Source of the DNA: Sporosarcina cascadiensis
Lineage (GTDB): Bacteria; Bacillota; Bacilli; Bacillales_A; Planococcaceae
Direction of reading: 5' to 3'
Length of the DNA stretch: 64,000 nt
NCBI RefSeq assembly: GCF_009650995.1
Contig: NZ_WHVV01000001.1
Coordinates: forward strand, 186,001-250,000
This document shows positions 56,799 to 64,000 of the stretch, in pieces. The notes under the pieces are model-generated. The model had not been told where the DNA came from, did no database searches, and saw nothing but the letters and a program-made list of their open reading frames with translations. The position numbers were made by a program, and so were the translations under genes. Each line of letters begins with the position of its first letter. Positions within the stretch are counted from its first letter, which is position 1.

Positions 56799-57568
56799 CT
56801 GCGATCCCTCCACATCGTTTTAATGGGTTCAAAGGTTTTTCGATGGTGTATGCAGAAACCGTGTGTTTTGAGGCCTTCTAGATGCTTTGCTGTTCCGTAG
56901 CCGGCGTTTTCATTGAAACCGTACCAAGGAAACTGTTCATGTAATTCTTCCATCAGCTGATCCCTCGTGGTTTTAGCCAAAATCGAGGCTGCCGCGATAC
57001 ACAGGCTTTTTTCATCACCTTTAATAATCGAGTAGGCAGGGCGACCTACCGACAAATTCATAGCGTCTGCCAAAACGATGTCAGGCGGCACAGAGAGCTG
57101 TTTCACCGCTTCTTCCATCGATTGCTTCGTAGCCTGAAAGATATTCAACTCATCAATTGCCTCTGCAGACTGTATATGAACTGCATAGGAGATTGCCTTT
57201 TCTTTGATCAGTACGGCGAACTGCTGTCTTTGCATCTTGGATATTTTCTTTGAATCGTCCACGCCGACTAAAGCAGAACAATCTGCGGGTAAAATAACCG
57301 CCGCCGTGACAACCGGACCTGCCAGCGGCCCTCTTCCGGCTTCATCAATTCCTGCGATCAGCGTTTTGCCTGCGGTTCTGTAGGAATCTTCGAAAGCCAG
57401 CTTTTTCATAAATTCTTCTATTAGCTGCTGCTTTTTATCATATTGTTTTCTCCACTGGGCGATTGCGGTCTGAACTCCTTTGCGTTCATCTGACTGAAGT
57501 TCTTTCAGCCATTCATCCGGTTCCTGCAAGCTTTGTAATTGATCTTTTATTTGTTGAATCGTTGTCAT
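56795..57568 (-). CDS. rnhB: Ribonuclease HII
   Basis: RNase HII removes ribonucleotides from DNA. The 257-residue protein has an N-terminal extension typical of Firmicutes and the active-site block LIAGIDEAGRGPLAGPV with Asp75-Glu76; the third acidic residue lies in IVLADAMNL and the fourth nearer the C-terminus. The frame reaches 57592, but AGGTGA before ATG at 57568 is better. The stop overlaps the ylqG start (TTGA). Confidence 0.96.
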   Translation of the reverse strand: MTTIQQIKDQLQSLQEPDEWLKELQSDERKGVQTAIAQWRKQYDKKQQLIEEFMKKLAFEDSYRTAGKTLIAGIDEAGRGPLAGPVVTAAVILPADCSALVGVDDSKKISKMQRQQFAVLIKEKAISYAVHIQSAEAIDELNIFQATKQSMEEAVKQLSVPPDIVLADAMNLSVGRPAYSIIKGDEKSLCIAAASILAKTTRDQLMEELHEQFPWYGFNENAGYGTAKHLEGLKTHGFCIHHRKTFEPIKTMWRDRS

Positions 57569-57607
57569 TGTATTCACCTGTCCATCCGCCAAAATTCGTC
57601 TCTATGT

Positions 57608-57640
57608 ATTATATCGGTTCAAGTTTCAGTTTTTCGACAA
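57608..57640 (-). promoter_or_regulatory. Candidate promoter of rnhB-ylqG-ylqH
   Basis: A perfect TATAAT (57608-57613) lies on the minus strand, but its best sigma-A -35 (TTGTCG) is 21 bases away. The same site reads ACCGATAT, one base from the sigma-D -10 element GCCGATAT; the matching TAAA -35 is not clear. Either sigma factor is possible. Confidence 0.4.
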
Positions 57641-57681
57641 AAAAAGCAACGGCCCGGAAACAGCGTTCCAAGCAGTTGCTT
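57637..57681 (-). terminator. Intrinsic terminator after rbgA
   Basis: On the minus strand AAGCAAC pairs with GTTGCTT around an inner GGAA-cgctgt-TTCC stem, followed by TTTTTTGTC. It starts 2 bases after the rbgA stop. Confidence 0.8.
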
Positions 57682-57682
57682 A

Positions 57683-58540
57683 TTATTGTGCTTGATCTTC
57701 GGTAAAATCAAATGTCAGTTTGCCGACTTGCTGATCGCGTATATCCTGGACAATTAAATCCGCCACTCTGTCATAATCAATCTCTGCACCGGCAGCGTAC
57801 ACTTTCCTGCGCTCACCGATCTGATCGAAAATAGCTAAAGTATCCTCGTCGACTGAAGTCATTTGATAGCGTTCTTCCAGGCGTTCAGGATAATGTTCTT
57901 CCAAAAATTTCAGTCCATAGACCGCCAGCTCTTCCATATTGAGAACCGAATCCTTGATTGCCCCTGTTAATGCCAGTTTGAAACCGGCTTCCGGGTCTTC
58001 GAACTTGGGCCAGAGTACTCCCGGAGTATCCAGAAGCTCCAGCTCTTTTTCATATTTGATCCATTGCTGTGCTTTCGTAACACCTGGTTTATTACCTGTC
58101 TTCGCAATATTCTTCTTTGCGAGACGGTTAATAAGTGTGGATTTTCCTACGTTCGGAATTCCAACGATCATTGCACGGATAGCACCGGGTCGGATTCCCC
58201 GCTGTTTCATCCGGTCGTATTTCGGCTGCAGTATTTCTTTTGCGGCCTTTGTCACCGTCTGCAGCCCTTTTCCTTCAAATGAATTGATCGCTACCGTGCG
58301 GAAGCCCCGCTCTTCAAAATAGGCAATCCATCGCTTCGTCTGCACTTCGTCAGCTAAATCCATTTTATTCAGGATCAGCAGTCTCGGTTTTTGCTGAATT
58401 AATTCATCAATCATCGGATTTCGGGAAGATAGCGGCAGTCTTGCGTCTATCAATTCAAATACGATATCAACAAGTTTCAGTTTTTCGGACACTTCTCTTC
58501 TTGCTTTCGCCATATGGCCTGGAAACCATTGAATAGTCAT
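57683..58540 (-). CDS. rbgA: Ribosome biogenesis GTPase A (RbgA/YlqF)
   Basis: RbgA is needed for late 50S assembly (L16 incorporation). It is a circularly permuted GTPase: the G4 motif NKMD (58-61) comes before G1 GIPNVGKST (127-135) and G3 DTPG (171-174). A C-terminal helical domain binds the ribosome. At 285 residues it matches B. subtilis (282). It starts 18 bases after lepB. Confidence 0.97.
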   Translation of the reverse strand: MTIQWFPGHMAKARREVSEKLKLVDIVFELIDARLPLSSRNPMIDELIQQKPRLLILNKMDLADEVQTKRWIAYFEERGFRTVAINSFEGKGLQTVTKAAKEILQPKYDRMKQRGIRPGAIRAMIVGIPNVGKSTLINRLAKKNIAKTGNKPGVTKAQQWIKYEKELELLDTPGVLWPKFEDPEAGFKLALTGAIKDSVLNMEELAVYGLKFLEEHYPERLEERYQMTSVDEDTLAIFDQIGERRKVYAAGAEIDYDRVADLIVQDIRDQQVGKLTFDFTEDQAQ

Positions 58541-58558
58541 TCGAATCGTCTCCTTTCG

Positions 58559-59122
58559 TTATTTCACAATGCCGAAATCTTTAATCGGCCAGAATACTAC
58601 ACTCGTGCTGCCGATAATTTCGTCGATTGAAACAGCGCCGATATGTCTGGAGTCTTTACTCTTCCGGCGGTTGTCTCCCATGACAAACACATGGTCTTCC
58701 GGCACTACTTCCGCTTGAATTTGCGGTATATCCTGAAGTGTAAAATCTTCTGTCAGTGTGCCGTCCTGTATTTCTGCTTTATATTTATCAAGATACGGTT
58801 CCTCGTACGGTTTATCATTTACATACAGGACATCATCTTTATATTCCACAGTATCTCCCGGCAATCCGATTACACGTTTAATATAATCTTTTTGTTCAGG
58901 CGCATGGAAAACGACAATATCAAAGCGGTGCGGCTCTCCAATGGTATAGCCTATTTTATTAACAATCATACGATCCCCATGTTCAAGCGTCGGCATCATG
59001 GAAATACCATCGACGACGATCGGAGTGAATAAAAATATACGGATAATTGCAGCCAGCCCAAACGCAATCAACAGTGCTTTAATCCATTCCAGCCCTTCGC
59101 TTTTTGTTTTTTTCTCTTCCAT
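58559..59122 (-). CDS. lepB: Type I signal peptidase
   Basis: LepB cleaves signal peptides of exported proteins. The 187-residue protein has one N-terminal membrane helix (about 14-36). The catalytic Ser41 is in VDGISMMPTLEHGDR and Lys82 in DYIKRVIGLPGDTVE; the block VMGDNRRKSKDSRHIG is also conserved. ATG at 59122 (8 bases after GGAGG) is preferred to TTG at 59125. B. subtilis 168 lacks a signal peptidase gene here, while several other Bacillales have one between rplS and rbgA. Confidence 0.96.
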   Translation of the reverse strand: MEEKKTKSEGLEWIKALLIAFGLAAIIRIFLFTPIVVDGISMMPTLEHGDRMIVNKIGYTIGEPHRFDIVVFHAPEQKDYIKRVIGLPGDTVEYKDDVLYVNDKPYEEPYLDKYKAEIQDGTLTEDFTLQDIPQIQAEVVPEDHVFVMGDNRRKSKDSRHIGAVSIDEIIGSTSVVFWPIKDFGIVK

Positions 59123-59151
59123 CAATCCAGCCTCCTGCCTTGTCTGCTATT

Positions 59152-59180
59152 ATTGTACCGCCAAATTGCTTTAGGCGCAA
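59152..59180 (-). promoter_or_regulatory. Sigma-A promoter of lepB-rbgA
   Basis: On the minus strand TTGCGC (59175-59180) and TACAAT (59152-59157) are 17 bases apart. The -35 box begins in the U-tract end of the rplS terminator. Confidence 0.6.
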
Positions 59181-59214
59181 AAAGAAAGGAGGCCAAATGC
59201 ACGGCCTCCTTCGT
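59179..59214 (-). terminator. Intrinsic terminator after rplS
   Basis: On the minus strand AAGGAGGCC-gtgcattt-GGCCTCCTT is followed by TCTTTTTG. Confidence 0.93.
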
Positions 59215-59229
59215 TTTGTGTTTATCTTA

Positions 59230-59574
59230 TTAGCGGAGTTCTTTGATACGTGCTGCTTTACCGCGCAGTTTACGCAAGTAGTACAACTTCGCACGACGAA
59301 CTTTACCGCGACGAGTGACTTCGATCTTAGCAAGTTTTGGTGTGTGTACAGGGAATGTACGCTCCACTCCAACACCGTTTGAAATTTTACGGACTGTGAA
59401 AGTTTCGCTGATTCCACCGCCGCGGCGTTTGATTACAACACCTTCGAATAACTGGATACGCTCGCGAGTACCCTCAATGATCTTAACGTGTAAACGCAAT
59501 GTATCTCCAGGACGGAAATCAGGGTGTTCAGTACGCAACTGATCTTTTGTAATGTCTGCAATTAGTTTTTGCAT
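59230..59574 (-). CDS. rplS: 50S ribosomal protein L19
   Basis: L19 lies at the subunit interface. The 114-residue product starts [20 protein letters not shown] and contains [23 protein letters not shown] and the C-terminal [17 protein letters not shown]. The long frame (to 59694) covers the leader; the start at 59574 has GAAGGAGAG upstream. It has its own promoter and a leader resembling the Rfam L19 leader, besides readthrough from trmD. Confidence 0.97.
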   Translation of the reverse strand: MQKLIADITKDQLRTEHPDFRPGDTLRLHVKIIEGTRERIQLFEGVVIKRRGGGISETFTVRKISNGVGVERTFPVHTPKLAKIEVTRRGKVRRAKLYYLRKLRGKAARIKELR

Positions 59575-59660
59575 CGTTTTCTCTCCTTCTTTTCTGGAGT
59601 TCTTGCACGTCTTGCATTGCAGCGGAACAACAGTAAATAGGTGCTTTTCAAAAAGCACTT
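59575..59660 (-). promoter_or_regulatory. L19 leader (autoregulatory RNA) of rplS
   Basis: The transcript from the promoter at 59666-59694 would begin near a hairpin AGTGCTTTT-tga-AAAGCACC (59639-59658), followed by TGTTGTTCCGCTGCAATGCAAGACGTGCAAG. Position, length and the 5' hairpin fit the Bacillales L19 leader family, as I recall it. Binding of L19 is inferred. Confidence 0.55.
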
Positions 59661-59665
59661 CGTAA

Positions 59666-59694
59666 ATCATATCATAAGCATAGCAGCGGTTCAA
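59666..59694 (-). promoter_or_regulatory. Sigma-A promoter of rplS
   Basis: On the minus strand TTGAAC (59689-59694) and TATGAT (59666-59671) are 17 bases apart, starting 7 bases after the trmD stop. Confidence 0.7.
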
Positions 59695-59700
59695 GTATAT

Positions 59701-60441
59701 TCAGTCTCTTTTTTGCTTCCACTGCTGATAAAGTTTTTGCTGATGTTCTGTTAATGAAGCATCTTTCAATAGTTCAGGACGTCTCTCTGCAGTACGCTGG
59801 AATACCTGCTCTTCCCGCCATTTATCGATTTCCGCATGATTGCCTGATAACAGCACAGGCGGCACTTCTAAGCCATTGAAGGAAGCAGGGCGCGTATACT
59901 GCGGATGTTCGAGCATCCCTGTTGAAAATGAATCGTGGACAGCTGACTGCTCATTTCCAAGCACTTCAGGCAGCAAACGCACTACGCTGTCAATAATCGC
60001 CATGGACGCTACTTCGCCTCCAGTCAGAACAAAATCACCAAGGGAGATTTCATCCGTCACCAAATGCTCCCGAATCCGTTCGTCATAGCCTTCATAATGG
60101 CCGCAAATAAAAATCAGATGATCTTCCTTCGACAGTTCCTCGGCCTTCTTCTGGGTGTAGCGCTCGCCCTGTGGACACATGAGAATAATTCGCGGCTCGC
60201 TTTCCGCCGAACTCGTCAGCGATTCTACTGCCGCAAAGAGAGGTTCCGGTTTCAGTACCATGCCCGCTCCGCCGCCATATGGATAGTCATCTACTTTTTT
60301 ATGTTTATTCGTCGAGTACTCACGGAAATCAGTCACGCGGAATGAAGCAGCCTGCTGATCCTGAGCTTTTTTCATAATCGAAGAATGAAGAACGCCTTCG
60401 AACATGTCAGGGAACAGCGTCAGCACATCGACATGCATCAT
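59701..60441 (-). CDS. trmD: tRNA (guanine-37-N1)-methyltransferase
   Basis: TrmD methylates G37 next to the anticodon, preventing frameshifting. The 246-residue SPOUT enzyme has [15 protein letters not shown] at the start and the trefoil-knot SAM site, with [12 protein letters not shown] and [17 protein letters not shown]. Its start overlaps the rimM end (ATGATG; either of two ATGs). This is the conserved rimM-trmD-rplS order. Confidence 0.98.
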   Translation of the reverse strand: MMHVDVLTLFPDMFEGVLHSSIMKKAQDQQAASFRVTDFREYSTNKHKKVDDYPYGGGAGMVLKPEPLFAAVESLTSSAESEPRIILMCPQGERYTQKKAEELSKEDHLIFICGHYEGYDERIREHLVTDEISLGDFVLTGGEVASMAIIDSVVRLLPEVLGNEQSAVHDSFSTGMLEHPQYTRPASFNGLEVPPVLLSGNHAEIDKWREEQVFQRTAERRPELLKDASLTEHQQKLYQQWKQKRD

Positions 60442-60953
60442 GAAAGCAGCCCGTCCATCAGTTCAATCTTGACCAGCTTGTCGTCCACGTCGATTTCTTT
60501 CACAACTTGCTCGATGTATGGAATATAATGCGGCTTACCTTCTTCAGGTGTAACCGTCCAGACGTCATTAGCTCCTGTTTCAATAATTTCTGTAACCGTG
60601 CCAATTTCTTCGCCTGTTTCCGTTACTACACGGCAGCCGATGATTTCATGGTAGTAGAATTCATTTTCTTCGAGTTCAGTCAGGTCTCTTTCCGATACTT
60701 TGACGATGCCGTCACGGAATTTTTCTACGTCATTGATGTTCGGATAGCCTTCGAATGTCAGCAGGTTGAAGTTTTTATGTTTTCGATGGTTCACGACTTT
60801 TACCATGACAGGTGTTTTGCTTTTTGGCATGAAGATTGCGAGTTCACTTCCGACGGCAAATCGCTCATCCGGAAAATCTGTTGTCGCCATGACCCGGACT
60901 TCGCCTCTGATTCCGTGCGTATTGACAATCTTTCCTACGTTATACCATTCCAT
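60438..60953 (-). CDS. rimM: 16S rRNA processing protein RimM
   Basis: RimM helps assemble the 30S head. The 171-residue protein has the N-terminal beta barrel ([24 protein letters not shown]) and the C-terminal PRC barrel ([37 protein letters not shown]). A GGAGGCG site precedes the ATG. Upstream is the repeat-filled gap rather than ylqD, so a local promoter is expected. Confidence 0.97.
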   Translation of the reverse strand: MEWYNVGKIVNTHGIRGEVRVMATTDFPDERFAVGSELAIFMPKSKTPVMVKVVNHRKHKNFNLLTFEGYPNINDVEKFRDGIVKVSERDLTELEENEFYYHEIIGCRVVTETGEEIGTVTEIIETGANDVWTVTPEEGKPHYIPYIEQVVKEIDVDDKLVKIELMDGLLS

Positions 60954-60970
60954 TATTTCGCCTCCGTTTT

Positions 60971-60999
60971 ATACTAAATTTATATATCATAAAAATGAA
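60971..60999 (-). promoter_or_regulatory. Weak promoter candidate for rimM-trmD
   Basis: On the minus strand TTCATT (60994-60999) and TAGTAT (60971-60976) are 17 bases apart in an AT-rich stretch. The -35 is poor. A promoter is required somewhere here because khpA ends in a strong terminator. Confidence 0.35.
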
Positions 61000-61021
61000 A
61001 AGAGTCGGGCTTGAGAGTGAG

Positions 61022-61150
61022 ATACCGTTCCCCTGCGTTCCAGGCGGACGCTTTCCGGAGGGCCCTCGGTGAGCCAATTGGTCGCTTCGCTCCCTTTAAT
61101 TGTCTCATCCTATCGGGCTGATCCTCCCGGAGTCGCCGCCTTCCACTTCG
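61022..61150. repeat. Intergenic repeat, left copy of an inverted pair
   Basis: This stretch reads GCGTTCCAGGCGGACGCTTTCCGGAGGG, then GGTCGCTTCGCTCC, GTCTCATC and CCGGAGTCGCCGCC. It matches the reverse complement of 61275-61525 block by block, so the two are homologous copies in opposite orientation. The GGACGCTTTCCG...GGAGTCGCCGCC pattern is, from memory, a frequent Bacillaceae intergenic repeat. No gene is present. Confidence 0.75.
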
Positions 61151-61274
61151 GTACACTGGTTTGTTTTTCAACAATAAGTATAAGCTAAATGTTCTGCTCA
61201 CTACACTTTGTTTGCAGATAAAAGTAATAATTGATCCATTGAGCAGAATAAATACCACTACTTACTCGATAGGG
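61151..61274. other. AT-rich spacer between the inverted repeat copies
   Basis: About 124 bases of plain AT-rich sequence without a credible gene. It contains GTTCTGCTCA (61190-61199) and TGAGCAGAAT (61239-61248), an 8-9 bp inverted repeat that could form a stem between the two larger copies. Confidence 0.5.
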
Positions 61275-61525
61275 ATTGGAGCGTCGGGCGGCGACTCCTG
61301 TGGGATCCAGCGCGAATGATGAGACCCTGGACGGAGCGCAGCGAAAGCCGTAACGAAGAACGGCTTTTGCGAATAAAAGCGAAGCGTTATGAGCACAAGC
61401 TGCCTTAATTTCCGCAAAGAACGCAGAAATTAAGGTCAAGCGAATCCTCTGCTGTTCGCTGGGGCAATGCCCACGGAAAGCGTCCGTCCAGAGCGCAAAT
61501 CCCCAACTGCACCCCAACGTCTACC
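61275..61525. repeat. Intergenic repeat, right copy with extra hairpin insert
   Basis: This is the inverted homologue of 61022-61150, sharing GGCGGCGACTCC, GATGAGAC, GGAGCGCAGCGAAAGC and CGGAAAGCGTCCG. It is longer because of inserted palindromes: AAAGCCG-taacgaaga-CGGCTTT (61343-61366 area) and CCTTAATTTC-cgcaaagaacgca-GAAATTAAGG (61403-61435). Frames of up to 132 residues crossing it are not credible genes. Confidence 0.75.
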
Positions 61526-61564
61526 AGTACTGCTTTATCCCGCTCAAAATCCATTTATACGTGC

Positions 61565-61596
61565 AAAAAAGGAAGGAACCGGGGCTCCTTCCTTTT
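61565..61596 (-). terminator. Intrinsic terminator after khpA
   Basis: On the minus strand AAAAGGAAGGA-gccccgg-TTCCTTCCTTTT is followed by TTTTGC. It starts within 5 bases of the khpA stop. Confidence 0.93.
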
Positions 61597-61599
61597 GGA

Positions 61600-61839
61600 T
61601 CAATCCAATATGTCCAAATACACTTTTTTGCCGTGGTGGCTGCCTGCTGCTGAGTAAACAATCGTCCGGATCGCTTTTGCCACACGACCTTGCTTTCCGA
61701 TTACTTTTCCCATATCCTCCGCATTCACTGATAACTGATAAACGACACGCTGTGACTGTTCATCCGCTACCACCTTCACGTCGTCCGGGTAATCGACTAA
61801 CGGCTTTACAATTGTTTCAATCAGCTGCTTCATGTCCAC
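61600..61839 (-). CDS. khpA: KH-domain RNA-binding protein KhpA (YlqC)
   Basis: KhpA is a 79-residue single KH-domain protein that pairs with KhpB (EloR/Jag) and influences cell elongation and RNA metabolism in Firmicutes. The GxxG loop is IGKQGR (47-52). It follows rpsP by 9 bases, the conserved rpsP-khpA order. A terminator follows directly. Confidence 0.95.
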   Translation of the reverse strand: MDMKQLIETIVKPLVDYPDDVKVVADEQSQRVVYQLSVNAEDMGKVIGKQGRVAKAIRTIVYSAAGSHHGKKVYLDILD

Positions 61840-61848
61840 CCCTCCAAA

Positions 61849-62121
61849 TTACTTGCTGTATTTAGCGTTATGGAATTTTTCCATGATACCTTGCTCAGAG
61901 AACAAGTTACGCACTGTATCAGATGGTTTTGCTCCATCTTGAAGCCATTTCAAAGCCAACTCTTCGTTGATTTGAACTGTTGCTGGCTTAGTAAGCGGGT
62001 TGTATGTACCCACCTGATCGATTTGACGGCCGTCACGTGGTGCACGTGCATCAGCTACTACAATACGATAAAAAGGAGATTTCTTAGCTCCCATACGTTT
62101 TAGACGAATTTTAACTGCCAT
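61849..62121 (-). CDS. rpsP: 30S ribosomal protein S16
   Basis: The 90-residue protein has the canonical start [31 protein letters not shown] and [18 protein letters not shown] box precedes the ATG. It has its own good promoter after ffh and is followed by khpA. Confidence 0.98.
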   Translation of the reverse strand: MAVKIRLKRMGAKKSPFYRIVVADARAPRDGRQIDQVGTYNPLTKPATVQINEELALKWLQDGAKPSDTVRNLFSEQGIMEKFHNAKYSK

Positions 62122-62159
62122 TTTAATCTACACCTCCGAATAGTTTCACACAAGATAGT

Positions 62160-62188
62160 ATATTATCAAGGTTTTGTTTGTTTGTAAA
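62160..62188 (-). promoter_or_regulatory. Sigma-A promoter of rpsP-khpA
   Basis: On the minus strand TTTACA (62183-62188) and TAATAT (62160-62165) are 17 bases apart, about 40 bases before the rpsP start. Confidence 0.7.
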
Positions 62189-62213
62189 GTGTTTTTTCTT
62201 AACACCCTGTATT

Positions 62214-63569
62214 TTATTTAAAAAATGAATCCAAACCAGGCATTTTGCCCTTCTTTTTACCCTTTTGCTGCATATTAGTCATTTGCTTGACCATTTTTTT
62301 CATTTCGTCAAATTGTTTGAGAAGACGATTGACTTCCTGAGTCGATGTGCCCGATCCGACCGCAATGCGTTTCTTCCGGCTCGCATTAATGATATCAGGA
62401 TTTTCGCGTTCAGCTGCTGTCATCGAATAAATGACTGCCTCCACACGACCCATTTGGCTCTCGTCAACTTTTGCATTGTCGAGCCCTTTAATCTTATTGG
62501 CGCCCGGCATCATTTTCAGAATTTCATCAAGCGGCCCCATCTTCTTTACCTGCTGCAGCTGATCAAGAAAGTCCTCCAGTGTGAAACTTTGCGTGCGCAG
62601 TTTCTGCTCGAGCTCTTTGGCCTTTTCTTCATCAACGTTTTCCTGCGCTTTTTCAATCAGCGACATGACGTCGCCCATACCGAGAATCCTTGATGCCATG
62701 CGCTCTGGATGGAATGCTTCAAGCGCATCCATCTTCTCGCCCATACCGACGAATTTGATCGGCTTATCTGTAACGGAACGGATGGATAATGCCGCACCGC
62801 CTCGTGTATCACCGTCAAGTTTTGTCAGAATTACACCTGTAATATCGATCGCTTCGTTAAAGTTTTTTGCAACATTGACAGCATCCTGTCCTGTCATGGC
62901 ATCTACAACAAGGAATACTTCATCCGGTTTCGTTAACTCGCGGATGTCTTTCAGTTCCTGCATAAGCGCCTCGTCAACGTGCAGACGTCCCGCTGTATCA
63001 ATGATGACAACATCATGATGTTCCGCTTCCGCTTCTTCCATCGCTTTTCGGGCAATTTCTACAGGTGAAATATCCGTCCCCATCGAAAATACCGGCACAG
63101 AAATCTGCTTACCGAGCGTTTCGAGCTGCTGAATAGCTGCAGGACGATAAATATCAGCCGCCACTAATAACGGTTTTCTATTGTGTTTTTTACGAAGAAC
63201 CATCGCTAATTTTCCGGTAGAAGTTGTTTTACCGGCGCCTTGCAGACCGACCATCATGATGACCGTCGGTGATTTGCGGGCAAACTGGATAGGATTTTGT
63301 TCTCCGCCCATTAAGTTCGTCAATTCGTCTTTTACGATTTTTACGACCTGCTGCCCGGGCGTTAGACTCTTCATGACGTCCTGGCCTACCGAACGTTCAC
63401 TGACGGTTTTAACGAATTCTTTTACGACTTTCAAGTTGACGTCTGCCTCGATCAGTGCAAAACGCACTTCCCGCATCATTTCTTTGACGTCGGCTTCGTT
63501 GATTTTCCCTTTGCCTGTAATTTTATTGAGCGTTCCCTGCAGGCGTTCGGCTAATCCTTCAAATGCCAT
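62214..63569 (-). CDS. ffh: Signal recognition particle protein Ffh
   Basis: Ffh binds signal sequences and 4.5S/scRNA and targets ribosomes to FtsY. The 451-residue protein has N and G domains with G1 GLQGAGKTT (108-116), DTAGRLHVDE, TKLDGDTRGG, and a Met-rich M domain (about 300-440, MVKQMTNMQQKGKKKGK at the end). It starts 12 bases after ylxM. Confidence 0.98.
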   Translation of the reverse strand: MAFEGLAERLQGTLNKITGKGKINEADVKEMMREVRFALIEADVNLKVVKEFVKTVSERSVGQDVMKSLTPGQQVVKIVKDELTNLMGGEQNPIQFARKSPTVIMMVGLQGAGKTTSTGKLAMVLRKKHNRKPLLVAADIYRPAAIQQLETLGKQISVPVFSMGTDISPVEIARKAMEEAEAEHHDVVIIDTAGRLHVDEALMQELKDIRELTKPDEVFLVVDAMTGQDAVNVAKNFNEAIDITGVILTKLDGDTRGGAALSIRSVTDKPIKFVGMGEKMDALEAFHPERMASRILGMGDVMSLIEKAQENVDEEKAKELEQKLRTQSFTLEDFLDQLQQVKKMGPLDEILKMMPGANKIKGLDNAKVDESQMGRVEAVIYSMTAAERENPDIINASRKKRIAVGSGTSTQEVNRLLKQFDEMKKMVKQMTNMQQKGKKKGKMPGLDSFFK

Positions 63570-63581
63570 GGACCATCCCCC

Positions 63582-63914
63582 CTATTCAAAATCCTTCAAG
63601 GTATGTAACAGTTCAAAAACTCTGGCGGAAGAAGTTCCGTCAGCCGGCATAAGCTGCTCCAGCTGCCCGACTGCTTCCAGACGTTTCTCATGCTTTTCGA
63701 ATAAACTCAGCTTTTCTTCATAGTCTTCAAGCATCGCTTCTGTTCTTCTTACATTATCATACACTGCCTGTCTCGATACGCTGTACTGCTCTGCTATTTC
63801 ACCGAGAGAGAGATCATCCAAATAATATAACTGCATATATAAACGCTGTTTATCGGTTAATAATGATTGATAAAAATCAAAGAGGAAGTTCACTCTTGTC
63901 GTTTTTTCAAGCAT
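63582..63914 (-). CDS. ylxM: YlxM-type helix-turn-helix protein of the SRP operon
   Basis: The 110-residue protein belongs to the UPF0122/YlxM family, encoded next to ffh. It resembles region 4 of sigma factors: the helix-turn-helix [27 protein letters not shown] covers about 36-62, followed by a coiled coil. In other species it stimulates SRP activity. GAGAGGGG precedes the ATG, and a near-consensus promoter lies upstream. Confidence 0.94.
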   Translation of the reverse strand: MLEKTTRVNFLFDFYQSLLTDKQRLYMQLYYLDDLSLGEIAEQYSVSRQAVYDNVRRTEAMLEDYEEKLSLFEKHEKRLEAVGQLEQLMPADGTSSARVFELLHTLKDFE

Positions 63915-63942
63915 GATGCCAACCCCTCTCGCTCACTGTTTC

Positions 63943-63971
63943 ATACTAGCTTTTAGCGAAACGTCTGTCAA
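63943..63971 (-). promoter_or_regulatory. Strong sigma-A promoter of ylxM-ffh
   Basis: On the minus strand a perfect TTGACA (63966-63971) and TAGTAT (63943-63948) are 17 bases apart, starting just after the ftsY stop. Confidence 0.8.
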
Positions 63972-63977
63972 GTAATT

Positions 63978-64000
63978 TTACTTGTCTTCAGTTTCTTCAC
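63978..64000 (-). CDS. ftsY: Probable 3' end of ftsY (last six codons)
   Basis: One minus-strand frame enters from the right edge and reads EETEDK before TAA at 63978-63980. An acidic tail followed by ylxM-ffh fits the end of the SRP receptor gene ftsY, the conserved upstream neighbour. Only six codons are visible, so the assignment rests on gene order. Confidence 0.5.

Noticed and set aside
61185..61517. Minus-strand 110-residue frame in the rimM-khpA gap, and a plus-strand frame at 61467-61865
   Set aside because: Both run through intergenic repeats and hairpins with no ribosome binding site or family motif. Neither resembles YlqD.
63181..63723. Plus-strand open frame of 180 residues over ffh and ylxM
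   Set aside because: It spans two real genes on the other strand and reads Ser/Thr/Pro-rich nonsense typical of an antisense shadow.

Overview
The window is a stretch of Gram-positive (Firmicutes, Bacillales) chromosome. Every gene I support reads on the minus strand, so transcription runs from the right edge to the left. Gene order follows the Bacillus subtilis ftsY-to-nusA region almost exactly. Inference: the mid-40s G+C impression, protein sequences and Bacillaceae-type intergenic repeats suggest a motile Sporosarcina-like member of the Planococcaceae/Caryophanaceae. No rRNA, tRNA, CRISPR array, transposase, prophage or obvious foreign island is visible.

In order of transcription: (1) 64000-59200, the SRP and ribosome block: end of ftsY, ylxM-ffh, rpsP-khpA, a repeat-filled gap where B. 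subtilis has ylqD, then rimM-trmD and rplS with its own promoter and leader. (2) 59150-54439: lepB, rbgA, rnhB and the FliK-like/FlhB-C-like pair ylqG-ylqH. (3) 54324-43738: sucCD, dprA, topA, trmFO, xerC, hslV, hslU and codY. (4) 43262-15423: the large fla/che operon, flgB to sigD, an uncharacterised 99-residue gene and swrB. It covers rod, MS-ring, switch, export gate, hook, chemotaxis core and the flagellar sigma factor. (5) 15272-1: rpsB, tsf, pyrH-frr, then uppS-cdsA-dxr-rseP-proS-polC, and finally rimP-nusA, with nusA cut by the window edge.

How the genes work together: the fla/che operon encodes the type III export gate (FlhA, FlhB, FliP, FliQ, FliR, FliO/Z), its ATPase complex (FliH, FliI, FliJ), the basal body and hook, the C-ring switch (FliG, FliM, FliY), placement proteins (FlhF, FlhG), the B. 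subtilis-type adaptation set (CheA, B, C, D, W, Y) and SigD for late genes. CodY, encoded just upstream, links nutrient state to this region in relatives. The flanks carry translation, membrane and wall lipid synthesis, replication (PolC) and protein-targeting functions.

The coding content is conventional. The points most worth a second look lie between genes: a promoter plus weak terminator ahead of rimP-nusA, three families of structured repeats, a terminator-like hairpin between cheD and sigD, a structured rpsB leader, and a 475-bp AT-rich regulatory gap before flgB. I did not find a convincing undescribed multi-gene system. Many start codons were moved from the longest reading frame to a better Shine-Dalgarno site, and several are TTG or GTG. 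Promoters and terminators were found by eye and none has been tested.
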